Below are positions 53,573 through 64,000 of a DNA stretch of 64,000 nucleotides, piece after piece. The stretch's first letter is position 1. Each line of letters begins with the position of its first letter. Below the pieces are notes generated by a model. The model did no database searches. It was not told the origin of the DNA and saw nothing but the letters and a program-made list of their open reading frames with translations. The position numbers and the translations under genes were made by a program. Source of the stretch: Molanna angustata (taxonomy: Eukaryota; Arthropoda; Insecta; Trichoptera; Molannidae); NCBI GenBank assembly GCA_963576475.1, contig OY754978.1, positions 13,681,718 to 13,745,717 of the forward strand, in the 5' to 3' direction.

Positions 53573-53754
53573 CACTAAAACAAATTGTGGCCACCGAACT
53601 GACTACCTGCCTTTTTATCCAAACCTTTGTAGATAAAGTTAATCTATTTATGACTGTACTGTTTGGTTAAGGGCACAAAATATTTAGTAGCACAAAACTA
53701 ATTGTTTTGTAGTCACGATAGTTTTGTTAATTTTAACATGAATTTTTTTCAGTG
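53573..53754. mobile_element. MITE, CACTGAAAAAA ends, copy 3
   Basis: Starts cactaaaacaaattgt and ends aacatgaatttttttcagtg. The interior aligns by eye with the copy at 21980 throughout. TA precedes it; the right flank is AT rather than TA. Confidence 0.8.
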
Positions 53755-54269
53755 ATTACCGTATGCAACATAACATAATATAAAATAGACATTGCACCTA
53801 CCGCACACTGCATAATGATACAGCATACGTACTTTACCTATTGTATATCACTAGTTGCATGCTACACATGAGATCCAACTGTTGTTGGCGATTGCATGTA
53901 TAGTTGAAGAATACGTAGCAAATGTAAATCCTAATAATCCAAAATAATCATTGAATATTTTAACATAGGTATATTATTTTATAAACAAAACATGTATGTC
54001 AGAATGGGATAGTGTGGATGTCAGTCCTTGTTTCCTACCCCTAAGAGATTATCAACTTAATGGTATGTATGTAGGTATGTATCAAATATCAAATAATAGA
54101 GTCCCCGTGATATTGTTATTTTGCCATAAAAAATGTATAAAACGATGTCGTCACTATTTTTTTTTTCAAAATAGGTTTGATAATTTTAAGTTCTACTTCC
54201 ATAATGTCTATATTTTTTGTAAAAAAATTAATTATCTAATAAGTTGTTTTTGGCGATCGTCGATATTTG

Positions 54270-54355
54270 GAAATATTTATTTATTTATTTGAGTCTTTCT
54301 ATACATAGTATAATTAGTACAATGGCGGGCTTGTTGCCGTATGGCAGTTAAACAC
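54270..54355 (-). mobile_element. CR1-like LINE 3' tail
   Basis: A (TTTA)n run is followed by 'acaatggcgggcttgttgcc' and the hairpin partner 'gtatggcagttaa'. It matches the 3' end of 37153-38045, inserted in the Helentron-like copy. Confidence 0.65.
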
Positions 54356-54670
54356 AAAAATTTGTCATCATCAAAAGTTTGGGAAAACTGGAATATTTTC
54401 ATATAATTTTTTTCATATTTGTATATATACACAAGAATTCAGCATTTTAGCTTGTACAGTTTTTGAGATATTATGTGGAAATATTAAATCGAAATTGAAA
54501 TGTTGATTACCCCTGACTGGCACAAAATTTTATTTTATAAGTATAAAAGTTTTGTAGGCCTATAATTTTCTAAATATTCTGAAGTATTAGATTCTGTGCA
54601 TTAAACAAATCTTAAGTTATAAGGGGATGGACGGACACACATACAGACATATATACAAATAGACACCATA

Positions 54671-54970
54671 TAATAATAATAGTATAGAATACTCTTTAGC
54701 CTGCAGTAAACGAGACTGCTTTATGTTGACTAATTTGGTCAACATTTTGCTACGAGCATTCAGTAAGTTTTTGGCCGTCTGCGTGATACGTTCTAAAAAT
54801 AGGGAATTTTTTAACTGCTTGCAAAATTATTTACGCAGTCATAACGAGTAGTACTATACGAACAATGTCTACCAGCAGAGTCATACATATATTGACACGA
54901 GCCGGCCAATAAAACGGCTTCACACTTTCAGCGAGGTATGAGAATGAGTATTCTATAGTTTTATTATTAT
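54671..54970. mobile_element. MITE with (ATT)-rich inverted ends
   Basis: The left end taataataatagtatagaa + tactc faces gagtattctatagttttatt + attatt at the right. The 300-bp interior contains 'ttgactaatttggtcaacat' and 'gagccggccaataaaacggc'. It interrupts the GT-tract region of the Helentron-like copy. No ORF. Confidence 0.7.
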
Positions 54971-55144
54971 TCTATGTTAGACACACAGAAATACTAAATG
55001 TTCTACTCCAAATTGAGTGAACCCATACATATACATATAGAGAACATATAATATGCTGTAAAGCATTTATGTTGGTGTTTTTTGACTTCAAAGTTGGAAT
55101 AACCATGCAAAGCTTAGACCTGGCTATACAAATCATGCGGATTA

Positions 55145-56436
55145 TAACACGCCGACTTGCAAAAAAATATAAGATGTCTTTGGCACAGATATCAGGTAAG
55201 TTCTCTTGCCTGAACTCAAGCCCTTCAGGGAATATAAATAATTTATTAATTGGACGTGTTGTCCTAGGATCCCTCCGTCATGTCGTTCTCATAATATTGT
55301 TTATTGAAATATCAGAAGGTATCATTAATAATTTCTATTTAATTCTGTCTTCAAACAAATGTTCAAAATCACACAATAGTATGCACACAAAATATCTTAT
55401 AACAATTTCTATATTACAGGAAAAATGTGTCTTTGACGTTTTGACTCACCAAGTCTTGTCAGGCTGGCTAGAATTACCAGCGACACCTTCGGTCACTCGA
55501 CGATACCCACAAATACATACGAGTGCGATTGGACAATAAGGCAAAACCAGGAACGAAGAAAAAAGAAAAGACCTACAAAAGGCTTCAATCATCCAGTTAC
55601 TTATAAGTTGCGCTATTTTTATACGCCTACAACTAGAACCAAAAGAAAAACAAGCCTAGTTAGTGTATTCTATGAACAAGCCGACCGAAGAGAATATAAC
55701 CTTATGCAAGCCAGTATACTGAAAGTTTACTTCTATATTATCTGTGATGCAAGCCCACATGATCTGTCGGAATTTCCTTCATTGGAAAAACTTTTGTTTT
55801 TTCGTGATTCATTTAATTTATTTCTATTTTCAAATTATTTGAATAAATTAAACAGTTTAAAAATAATTTGGTACCTACTGCGAAGTTTAAAATTTTGATT
55901 CATAACAGGATCTTGGCGTGAAGCTTTGTCGAATCGACATATAGATAACAATATATGTACATAGAAATATTTGGGAATTATTGCCTGTGTTACTTAATAT
56001 TAGAAAGTATAATTCGAAATAAAATCAATTATTGAATAAAATGAAATAAGTAATAAAAATAAATACAATTCTACGAATTAGGAACTTTAATCTCCTCTTT
56101 AAATGATTTACAGCACCTTGTTTAGTGAATGTTGTGATTGACTGAGCCAAAATTTCTCATACGCACACTATCTGATTCGTATCAAACCCCAAAAAGAAAT
56201 TTGAAAATTATGTTTTATATTTCCAACGCCAAAACAATGTAAGGAAATTTTATATCCTGAAATACGCATAATCATACACGCATCTGGCTTACAGTATTTG
56301 CCAGTCAATTTTCCAAAACATTGTATGTTATACTTAATATCAAAACATGAAATTTAGCAAAGTGGCCTACGTTGTTATTATGCTAAGTAATAGCTGGATG
56401 ATAAGATAAGATCCTGTTGTATGATTTTTTTTCCAG
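55145..56436. other. No gene recognised; two splice-like sites
   Basis: A good 5' splice-like site (atatcag/gtaagt, 55194) and an acceptor-like site (tatattacag, 55420) occur, but the frames between and after them are not consistently open. Left unassigned. Confidence 0.3.
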
Positions 56437-56492
56437 GATATGAGGAAGCCGTAAATTGGGGAGAGAATATTACGCTTGAGGTGATATTTAAG
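56437..56492 (+). other. Candidate host exon 2 of 3
   Basis: It is preceded by atgattttttttccag, an excellent acceptor, and followed by AAG/GTATGT, an excellent donor. Two of three frames have stops. The third, with two leading bases, is open: YEEAVNWGENITLEVIFK, ending in phase 0. Its phase fits the candidate exon at 45489-45562 (one trailing base + two leading bases gives Gly). Not recognised. Confidence 0.42.
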
Positions 56493-57047
56493 GTATGTGG
56501 AACATTAGAGATTACGAAGAAGTGTGTGTTTTTGGAGGAAATTTTAAAAAAAATAATGCTAAGTTAGTTATCGTTTTGAAAAACGTCCATGGCACGTCGT
56601 TGTTTTTAAAATAATTTTGTTTAACGAAATATTTATAAAACATCTATAATATATTTCACTTTTTGAACGTATTTTCCTTCTCTACTTATCAAACTTATAG
56701 CAAGTAAAAATGTTTGTTTATATTCTGTTTAATAATGTCAGTTGACAGTGTCAAATGGCTTTTAAAACGTTTTTTTTCTCGTGCATATCAATTAGTAAAT
56801 AAATATTAAAATAGGAAACTGTATGTATTTTATCGAGTAATAAAGAGTGACTTTTACTTAGAATAATATTAAGGTGTGTTGATCGAATATTCTATGGTCG
56901 AATATTTTTTTCCCTGTTGCGAGTCAATGATATTTTTTTAACAAATAAATTATTTTTTTAACAAATAATTGAGACGAAGTTACTGCTCATCTAAAGCAAA
57001 GATTTGTTTGTCCTGGTTCAAAATAATTATGAATTAGAATTCTTTAT

Positions 57048-58190
57048 TTGCATAAAGGCTTCTTTTTCATAATTATTGTGTCAATTTCAGTCAAGTCTCC
57101 TAACCGGAGGCTGAGAGACTTGACTGAAATTACAGAAAACCAATGTGGCTTCGTACCTGGAAGATCTACAAGGGACGCTATCCAAACAAAAAGAATAACA
57201 ATGAAAAAATATCGCGATAACAAAAAGGATCTGCACATGGTTTTCGTGGACTTAGAGAAGGCTTTTGATAGAGTCCCTAGAAAGATAATTTGGCAGGATC
57301 TAAGATGCCAGGGCATCCACGAGCACTACATTTCACTGCTCGTTGAAATGTAGACAGAGGTCAGGACAAAAAATAGACGACCAGCAGGCATAAGCGAACC
57401 ATTTGACATAAGAGTCGGCGTCCACCAAGGCCATTGTAGTTCTACATAGTGATGGATCACCTCACAGCAGGCATCCAGAGACAGGCACCTTGGAACATAT
57501 TATATGCTGACGACGTGGTTCTCATGAGCAGGTCAATGGAAGACTTTCAGATCATCCTGGAGGATTGGCAAGAAGCACTTGAATCAAAAGGCCTAAAAAT
57601 AAGCCGCTCAAAAACCAAGTACATGCCATGTCTCTACTCTAGAAAGCCTCAGGTTAACCAAACACTATCACTCCAAGAATCACTACTGCCAAAAACTGAC
57701 AGCTTCAAGCTTAGTTAGGTTCATACCTGTCCAACCAAGGAGATGTCGAGGATGACGTGGTCCATCGCATCAACACGGGATGTATGAAGTGGAGGTCGCT
57801 GTCTTCCGTACTCCCTGATCGTAGAATGCCCATCAAAATAAAAGGTCAGGTTAATCAAACCGTCATCAGACCTGGCATGACCTATGCCGCTGAGTGCTGG
57901 GCTCTGAAGAATAGCCACCAACAGAGCATTCACACAGCTGAAATGAGAATGCTAAGATTGGCGGGGGGCGTGATTATGATGGACATAGTGCGGAAAGTCT
58001 ATGTCCGAGGAAGCTTTGGCGTGGTCCCAATCACCGATAAGTTGCTCGAGAGTAGATTGAGATGGTATGGACCCGTCATAAGGCGACCAGAGGACAATAC
58101 GATACGCAGAGCGATGATAGATATCCAAGTGCAGGCTAGAAGACCAGGCAGTCCGCTAAAAACGTGGTCTCCACAATAACAAAGGGAGTT
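57048..58190 (+). pseudogene. RTE-like LINE reverse transcriptase remnant
   Basis: The frame starts at the RT palm: RRLRDLTEITENQCGFVPGR, then HMVFVDLEKAFDRVPRK (RT motif with the first catalytic Asp), a stop after EHYISLLVEM, a damaged VGVHQG segment, then ILYADDVVLMS (catalytic YADD), LESKGLKISRSKTKYM, a frameshift, RMPIKIKGQVNQTVIRPGMT, LRLAGGVIMMD, LLESRLRWYGPVIRRPED and a proline-rich end. The AFDRVPR, YADD and RLRWYG(H/P)V motifs are typical of RTE/BovB-like LINEs. The 5' end carries an inverted copy of its own first bases (57083-57131). It is broken in at least three places. Confidence 0.87.
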
Positions 58191-58411
58191 GCGGGAGGTA
58201 GATTTGCGCGAGGGAGACATACGCGAGAGAGGGACTTGGCTACAAAACAGTGCATGGCGAGTAACAGAATCTAATAACAATTACTAAAAAATATTTGATA
58301 ATACGTTTGTGAGTCGATGCCATCATTCCATATATTAAATAGACCTTCTTGGATTTTGCATAGGTTCTACGATCTGTTTTATCTTGTTAAACAGAGACAC
58401 AGTTCTTTCAG

Positions 58412-58504
58412 ACAGCTGAGGATTGCTACAAGAGTGATAACATATGTGGCATTATAATATACCGAATAAAATCTACATTGTGCATCATGGAGGGAGATAT
58501 AGAG
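58412..58504 (+). other. Candidate host exon 3 of 3
   Basis: It is preceded by acagttctttcag and followed by GAG/GTAAGA. The 93-bp interval is open in phase 0 for 31 codons (TAEDCYKSDNICGIIIYRI, then KSTLCIMEGDIE), compatible with the phase-0 end of the exon at 56437-56492. The composition is less convincing than the other two. Could be chance. Confidence 0.3.
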
Positions 58505-58509
58505 GTAAG

Positions 58510-59720
58510 ACCATTTCCTCACCTTTGGTGTATATTAATAGCAGATCAGTTTGATGCCCGCAGTATTGCCTCAGATAAAGCATAATATTGTACCCTAGGG
58601 ACTATGTGACAATGCCTCGAGATAACACCCTCATCAGATTCCACAGTAGGGCTGCCACTAACTATCGTAAAAACAAACAATTTAATACATGTTTTTATAT
58701 GTAAGTGCCTAGCGTTGCCATATGGAAATGCAACTAGGCTGTTGCTAAAACAGTGATTTTGCGAATAGGGTATATTATTAGTAGCTGAAAAATCTCAATT
58801 AATATTGTCACAAGAATCATAACGTTAGTGATCATCAGTTTATTATTTTACTGTTTTTATTAAATATTGTCGCAACAAATGGACACAGAATCAGAGTAAG
58901 TACATTTGTTTTAAAAGTATTTTTACTTCACTAATCGAAGACTTTCTACGTGATTACTCCAAAACAGATTCTCGTGGAGTCATTGTAATGTGATAGTATG
59001 CAAAGTTTTGAGTACCAATACAAAGAAATTTCATATTTACAAACCCACATTTCAAAAATTTCTTCAACATGATAAATTTTTTAAAGTATCGTTTTATGTC
59101 TCGTATCAAGCATAAAAATACATAATATATCACCAAGATTTATTTAAAATTTATTACAAGGAAGTAATAATAATATCTATGAATATATCATAATAAACAT
59201 CAAGGATATTTATTCTGTAATATCTCATTTCTGTATAAAAAATACATTTATATTTTCCCATCAATTTAAGTACAAAATGCAAGAATACTCCAAATTTAAA
59301 TAATAAACGAACGAATATTTTATAATACGAATGGTGTTAAACCATGGAGTATAAATTTAATAAGGCAATTTATTAATTTAAAACATGTTCTTGATACTTT
59401 CATTCTGGTATATACATATGTAGCATCTAAGAAAATTACATCTCAGTGATTAATTCTTATTTTGAATATACGTTGTTATTTCTACAAGTACATACAACAT
59501 ACATACAATAATATCCACCTACAGAAATTTCTCCAGGGATTTTGGAAAAAATCTTAATTTGAAGACGGAGACTTCAATCAAAAATTTTGCGATTCATGTG
59601 AAAAATGTGGGGAACTAACTTTAATAATGAATATAATATTACCTAATATAAATAATACGATAAAAATCTTATATTGTTTGCGGTTTCAGTGTAGAAATAT
59701 CTTTTGTATTTGCATATCGT
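58510..59720. other. No gene recognised
   Basis: AT-rich. A possible 17-bp first exon (ATGGACACAGAATCAGA followed by gtaagt, 58879) is too short to support. Confidence 0.3.
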
Positions 59721-59734
59721 TGCTTATATGCTTT

Positions 59735-59940
59735 GCCTACCGCACCGGCACCGGCTTAGAATGGTTCTTCCACACTTTTCTATGATAATTATTGTTTTCG
59801 GGTGTTCCGTAAGAGCCCAGAGTTTGAAGAAGCAACTGGTATATTTAACAAGGAGGTTCACAATCCATTCTGAATATTGCCGTTTTAGATGAGGCTTGTG
59901 TGTGGGGTTGGATACATGCGTGTGTTGTCTTTCTATTTAT
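59735..59940 (+). repeat. Dispersed repeat, most complete copy
   Basis: It joins both halves seen at 20740-20830 and 21390-21540: 'ggcaccggcttagaa', 'gttttcgggtgttccgtaag', then 'ggttcacaatccattctgaa' and 'catgcgtgtgttg'. A third, more diverged copy lies at 61140-61400. Nature unknown. Confidence 0.6.
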
Positions 59941-60159
59941 AAGGTAATAATGCACATCTGTGCAAGAGAATCTGTCGCCGGTAATCATGCATACATCAAT
60001 TAATCGTTTTATTTAGTTAATAATAATAAGAATTATAAAAATATATTTATTTTTCCATAATGAAATACATTCAGGAATTTATAGTTGTTGAACATGTTAT
60101 TTATAATTTAAAGTGTATAAAATAAAATAAAATAAAATAGTTGTTGGGGAATAAATGTT

Positions 60160-60270
60160 TTTTTAATTCCTCCAATAAATCTTTGTCTATCTAACTAGGA
60201 GTAATTCCTGTTACAGACAATTTTACTACAATTTTAATAACAAGTCTACTTCAAGATTTATGATTGTAAT
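60160..60270. repeat. Dispersed repeat shared with 13610-13735
   Basis: 'attcctccaataaatctttg', 'tctatctaactaggag' and 'aattcctgttac' follow the copy at 13630 in order. Borders not defined. Confidence 0.6.
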
Positions 60271-60279
60271 ATTGAAATA

Positions 60280-60920
60280 AAAAAAAAGTATGAAAAATGT
60301 TATTAGTAATGAAAAAAGTATCCCAATTAGAAAGTAATCAACAAACCAATAAATAAGTTTACACGTCATGGCAACGAAACAAAAGCATATAAAGCAACCA
60401 ATAAACAAATGAAAACAAGTTAACCATTACCAAAATTAATATATATCATTTTTGTTTTAGATCATCCCTGATTTTCATCGTTAACAAAGTATGAGATAAG
60501 TCCTTAACTTTAGTGATGCAATAAAACGGAGTAGATAAAGAAAAATAATGGCATTTAAATTCCTTGCGCGTATAACACCAAAGGTAAATAATAACGTGAT
60601 TAAATTTCTCATACATTTAACTTCAACCCCTCAACCCTTCATGCCCTCAAAACTTTCATGAGGCAGAGATGAAAATTATAATAACAAAAAGAAGGATTGG
60701 AGTGGAGGCGCTTTAACTGTGCCATCCATCATACTTCGTACACTGTATACCTACATAACTCCAAACAAAGTCAAGGAAAATAGGGAGCAAACCAATATTG
60801 AGACAAAATGAGTTCCTCATTTTGATACGTACGTAACATATTTGTTTATTTTAATTTACTTTTTTAAAAATTTACATACAGTAGGTACATTAAAAGTTTT
60901 AAATGTCATCTTATTACATA
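60280..60920. other. No gene recognised
   Basis: AT-rich unique-looking sequence; no motif found. Confidence 0.3.
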
Positions 60921-60926
60921 ACGAGT

Positions 60927-60957
60927 GGGTTGTGGTCAACGCTAAACTCCTCACTAA
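60927..60957. repeat. Single end of the 40404-41289 element
   Basis: gagtgggttgtggtcaacgc followed by taaactcctc resembles the right end at 41261-41290 with a few changes. The partner end is not seen nearby. Confidence 0.55.
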
Positions 60958-61139
60958 CAAGTCATTCTATAAAGCATTCAAATTTTCTATGGAAAATATT
61001 CAGCCCGCACAGAAACCAAACGGCTGAACAACTGCCACGGCGCGCGGCGCTAAGCTATTCAAATTAATGTGTACATAACAAATTTGAAACGCAAACCCAA
61101 AATCATTCTATTAAACGATATCAAGAAATATTGTTGTGA

Positions 61140-61400
61140 GGCAATGGCTTAGAATAGTACTTATATTTCATCATCATCGTTTTAGCTGTCCCGAGGTCCC
61201 GAGTCCCGATATAAAATAAAATAAAAATAAAGTTCCCAAAGGAGTTTCAAAGGGGTCCCATACCCATTCTGAATGCTACCTATTTAGTTAAGGCAAGAAT
61301 GGTGTGTGATAATACAAGCATATACTGTGCTTCCTTTTATTGTATAATGCACACCCGCACATCAATTATTGCTGTCTTACTCACATGTGATAAACTGTGA
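61140..61400 (+). repeat. Dispersed repeat, diverged third copy
   Basis: 'gtgaggcaatggcttagaat', 'cccattctgaatgc' and 'tgcacacccgcacatcaatt' give the same order as 59735-59990, with an A-rich insertion near 61215. Confidence 0.5.
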
Positions 61401-61989
61401 TGGTTCGAATGAATGAATGATTTGAAGGAGTAATTTGTCCACAAAACAAAATTATCTACCTACTCCTGTTGAGAAAATTACTTTTACAAGTCGAATAAAG
61501 AAACTAACGCGGCATATCCTTAAGAAAACCTTTTATTGTACAAATAACGTAATGATTTCTCTCAAAATTCCAAGCCTTCCGACATTCGCCAGACGCAGAA
61601 CAAGACTTTGCTTTTATTTACATAACGAAATGTGCTGCCTTAATGATATTTCGCAATCAACGTCAATCTATTAAAGTTACGCAACGACCCGACATTTTGC
61701 GGAAAAAATATACTGCAGAATATAATGTTGTGATTTTCATAATATTCCTTGTGTTTTTGTTTTTGAATAATGCGTGTCACAAATAATATTTTGCCCCGAA
61801 AGTATATGTTTTTGTAAATATAGGCATTAGTTATGCGAAATTTGGTCAAGCTTTTATGTTAACAGATGTATTTTTCATGATTTTGTATCGCTCGTTTTAT
61901 ATTGAGTTAGTAAAGAATGGTGTAGAAGTCGGTTAAAATGCAAAAAAAAACATCCCCATGACGAGGTTTTTCGACTTTCTTAATAGGTT

Positions 61990-62115
61990 TTTAGGTAGTT
62001 ATGCGTATTTTTAATAATAATAATAATAAAAATAATAACTTCCTTGCATCCAGAGCAAGTGCCGAGTTTAATGGCGTTTGGCCATTTCTTACAACTAATA
62101 TGGCAGGATAGGTAA
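61990..62115 (-). repeat. SINE/LINE 3' tail with compensated hairpin
   Basis: On the minus strand: 'gtaagaaatggccaaacgcc', 'attaaactcggcacttgctc', 'tggatgcaaggaag' and a (TTA)n tail. This is the SINE family C 3' end, but the hairpin is atggc-caaac-gccat instead of attgcc ... ggcaat, so both strands of the stem changed together. Confidence 0.65.
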
Positions 62116-62426
62116 AACTAGGGAAAATACATAAAAAAAACCCAGAGTCCAAAATATACAAAAAGTTCACTAGCGGCCACCTAACATACAAACACTATTT
62201 TGAAACTGGTTTCTGCGTTATAAACTTATTCACTATGATTTATTTATTAATTTATTTAAGATTTGGTTCACAGTTAATACCTACCTACATACACAATACA
62301 CATAATATCAATCATAACGAAGCAATTGTGCACACAAAAGTCTCACAAGGTACAGCCTGTCTGTGGGTATACCAATTAAAATGGACATTTTAAACCATTT
62401 CCCATAGTACAATTTTAATGATTTTT

Positions 62427-62630
62427 TCCAACTGTCGATTTGTTCAGGAGAACTTTGTTCTCTTAACATATCGACAATGTATCAAGCCAGAATACGCGAG
62501 AATTGTATGGAGAGGTCTACTTTTTTCACGGCTTTTCCAACTTTGAAGTCAAAAAACACCAACTTAGAGGCTTCGCAGCATATATGTTCCATACACGGAT
62601 TTACTCAGAATTCGGAGTAGAACATTTCGT

Positions 62631-62667
<37 letters not shown>

Positions 62668-63468
62668 TGTGTGTGTGTCTGTGTGTGTGTCTGTGTGTGT
62701 GTCTGTGTGTGTGTCCGTCCCCCCCTTATAACTTTTGATCCGCTCAATTTACAGAGCCCAAAATTTTAGAATATATAAACAGTTATAGGCCTACAAAACT
62801 TTTATACTCAGAATTTTGAATTTTTGTTTCAGTCAGGGGTAATCAACTTTTAAATTTTTACTTTATTTTTCCATATATCTCAGAAACCATAAATGCTAGA
62901 ATGCTGAGAATTGATAAAAATATAGACAAATACAAAATCTCAAATAAGTTTTTTCAAAAAAATTCCAGGGTTTCTCAAACATTTTTTATTAAGAAAAATA
63001 TTTTTTTTATGATAAATTTATGAGTTTAACTGCCTATATTTCCGAATTTTTCAAAAATATCGAAAAAAGCCGAAACACCCCAACTAGATAATTTAATTTT
63101 CTATAAAAAATATGAATATTGTATCAGCACATCTCAAACTTTTTTTAACAATTTTTATAAAAATTGAATTTAGGACGACATTGCTTAATACAATTTGTAT
63201 GTCAGTCGCCTATACACAATATGTAAGAAGTTTTAATAGTTTGATAGGTACTTAATCTCCAAACATACATACAGAACCATCATGCTGTTTTCATATTCCG
63301 GGTAGGAAAAGAGGACTGACCTCCATACTGTCCTATCTTGACATACATACCAACATGTGTTAAAATTTTCAATAATTTGGATTTATGGGTTTATAGTTTG
63401 ATTCTTATTCTTCAACTCTACATACTATCGCTATCGACAGTTGGATCTCATGTGTTACATGCAACTAG
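62427..63468 (+). mobile_element. Helentron-like element, full copy
   Basis: TCCAACTGTCGAT at 62427 to CAACTAG at 63468, 1,042 bp, flanked by T and T. The (GT)n tract is at 62630-62716. The family order is complete and very close to the copy at 12554. A 'cagtcaggggtaatcaactt' segment and a region of short A/T runs follow the tract. No protein. Confidence 0.9.
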
Positions 63469-63834
63469 TTACATATATACACTTGCTCCAATGAAAGTAT
63501 ATAAAAATACTACATTCTTTACTATGTTTATATTCGATCTAATTCCAAACCACTTCCCATTACATTATTTCAGACTGAAAGAGTAGGAAGGACTGAAGGG
63601 AAGGAACGGATGGAGGGACTGAAGGGACGGAGGGGACTGATTTTTAAAAAAAAAACTAACTTATGCATGCTTATTTTTATTTATTGTTTTGAATATTTTT
63701 TATTCATTCTAAATTAATCATATCAAACAAATTAGTTCCAACGAAAACGATTTTCTTGATGAGTTAGCATATTGTGTAGCATATAACTTCTCGAGCAACG
63801 CCGGGTATAAAAACTATTAATATTATATTTATAA

Positions 63835-64000
63835 CTAGTTGCATGTAACACATGAGATTCAACTGTCGATAGCGATAGTATGTATAGTTGAAGAATAAGT
63901 AAACTATTCAAACTATTCAGTCTTCTTAGATATTGTGTATAGGCGACTGCCATACAAATTGTATGATGCGATGTCGTCACTAAATTCAATTTTTATAAAA
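63835..64000 (-). mobile_element. Helentron-like copy, cut by window end
   Basis: On the minus strand the 3' end CAACTAG lies at 63835. The subterminal repeat and the 'gtcgtcactaaattcaattt' region follow to the end of the window. The rest is outside. Confidence 0.9.

Larger units (their letters stand above)
53851..55144 (-). mobile_element. Old Helentron-like copy with two inserts
   Basis: On the minus strand the 3' end CAACTAG is at 53851, and family words can be followed to about 55144 (the 'gttggtgttttttgacttca' region). It is interrupted by a LINE tail (54270-54355) and a MITE (54671-54970). The GT tract is reduced to scattered CA/GT pairs. The 5' end (TCCAACTG) is not found. It is the most diverged long copy. 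Confidence 0.75.

Noticed and set aside
55069..55898. Two ORFs (156 and 96 codons) as a host gene
   Set aside because: The first begins inside a Helentron-like remnant, and neither shows a recognisable motif or consistent splice phases.
58879..58895. Mini first exon ATGGACACAGAATCAGA/gtaagt
   Set aside because: Seventeen bases with one splice-like site cannot be supported without transcript data.

Overview
The window is AT-rich eukaryotic DNA of insect type, most likely from a moth or butterfly (Lepidoptera). I infer this from the content: a mariner with TTAGGTCCTTACATATG ends, an R4/Dong-type retrotransposon, several RTE-like and CR1-like LINEs, tRNA-derived SINEs, hAT remnants, and a Helentron-type non-autonomous family with an internal (GT)n tract. 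No conserved host protein gene, rRNA or functional tRNA was recognised. The only intact long ORF is the 1,013-codon protein of an APE-type non-LTR retrotransposon (27319-30360). The window reads as intergenic or intronic DNA filled by layered transposon insertions; three short phase-compatible exon candidates (45489, 56437, 58412) hint that the right part may be intron of an unrecognised + strand gene.

Layout. 0-5 kb: RTE-like tail, a foldback MITE family, a CR1/Jockey-like LINE on the minus strand and a 3' end of the Dong-like element. 6-10 kb: a 332-bp palindrome, a short LINE with a 17-bp target duplication, a TA-flanked MITE and a full-length but dead mariner. 10-15 kb: a GC-rich insert with a 12-bp target duplication, a full Helentron-like copy and a deleted hAT with an 8-bp target duplication. 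18-25 kb: SINEs, a TTAA-flanked foldback element and several LINE C-termini. 25-31 kb: a Dong-like element split by the intact LINE with a 13-bp target duplication. 31-40 kb: retroelement 3' ends, SINEs, RTE-like and CR1-like LINE fragments. 40-45 kb: an inverted-repeat element carrying 72-bp tandem repeats, followed by a 313-bp satellite with a 625-bp higher-order period. 46 kb: a perfect 160-bp-arm palindrome between two long (AT)n tracts. 47-50 kb: a four-level nest (Helentron-like > hAT > Helentron-like > SINE). 50-64 kb: LINE remnants, a 44-bp minisatellite, more MITEs and further Helentron-like copies.

Two structural patterns stand out. Four unrelated 5'-truncated LINEs begin with a short perfect inverted copy of their own first bases, as if the cDNA end snapped back during integration. 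A small stem-loop with compensating base changes is shared by the 3' ends of CR1-like LINEs and a tRNA-derived SINE, which suggests partnership. All clade names rest on motif recognition by eye; no database search was run.
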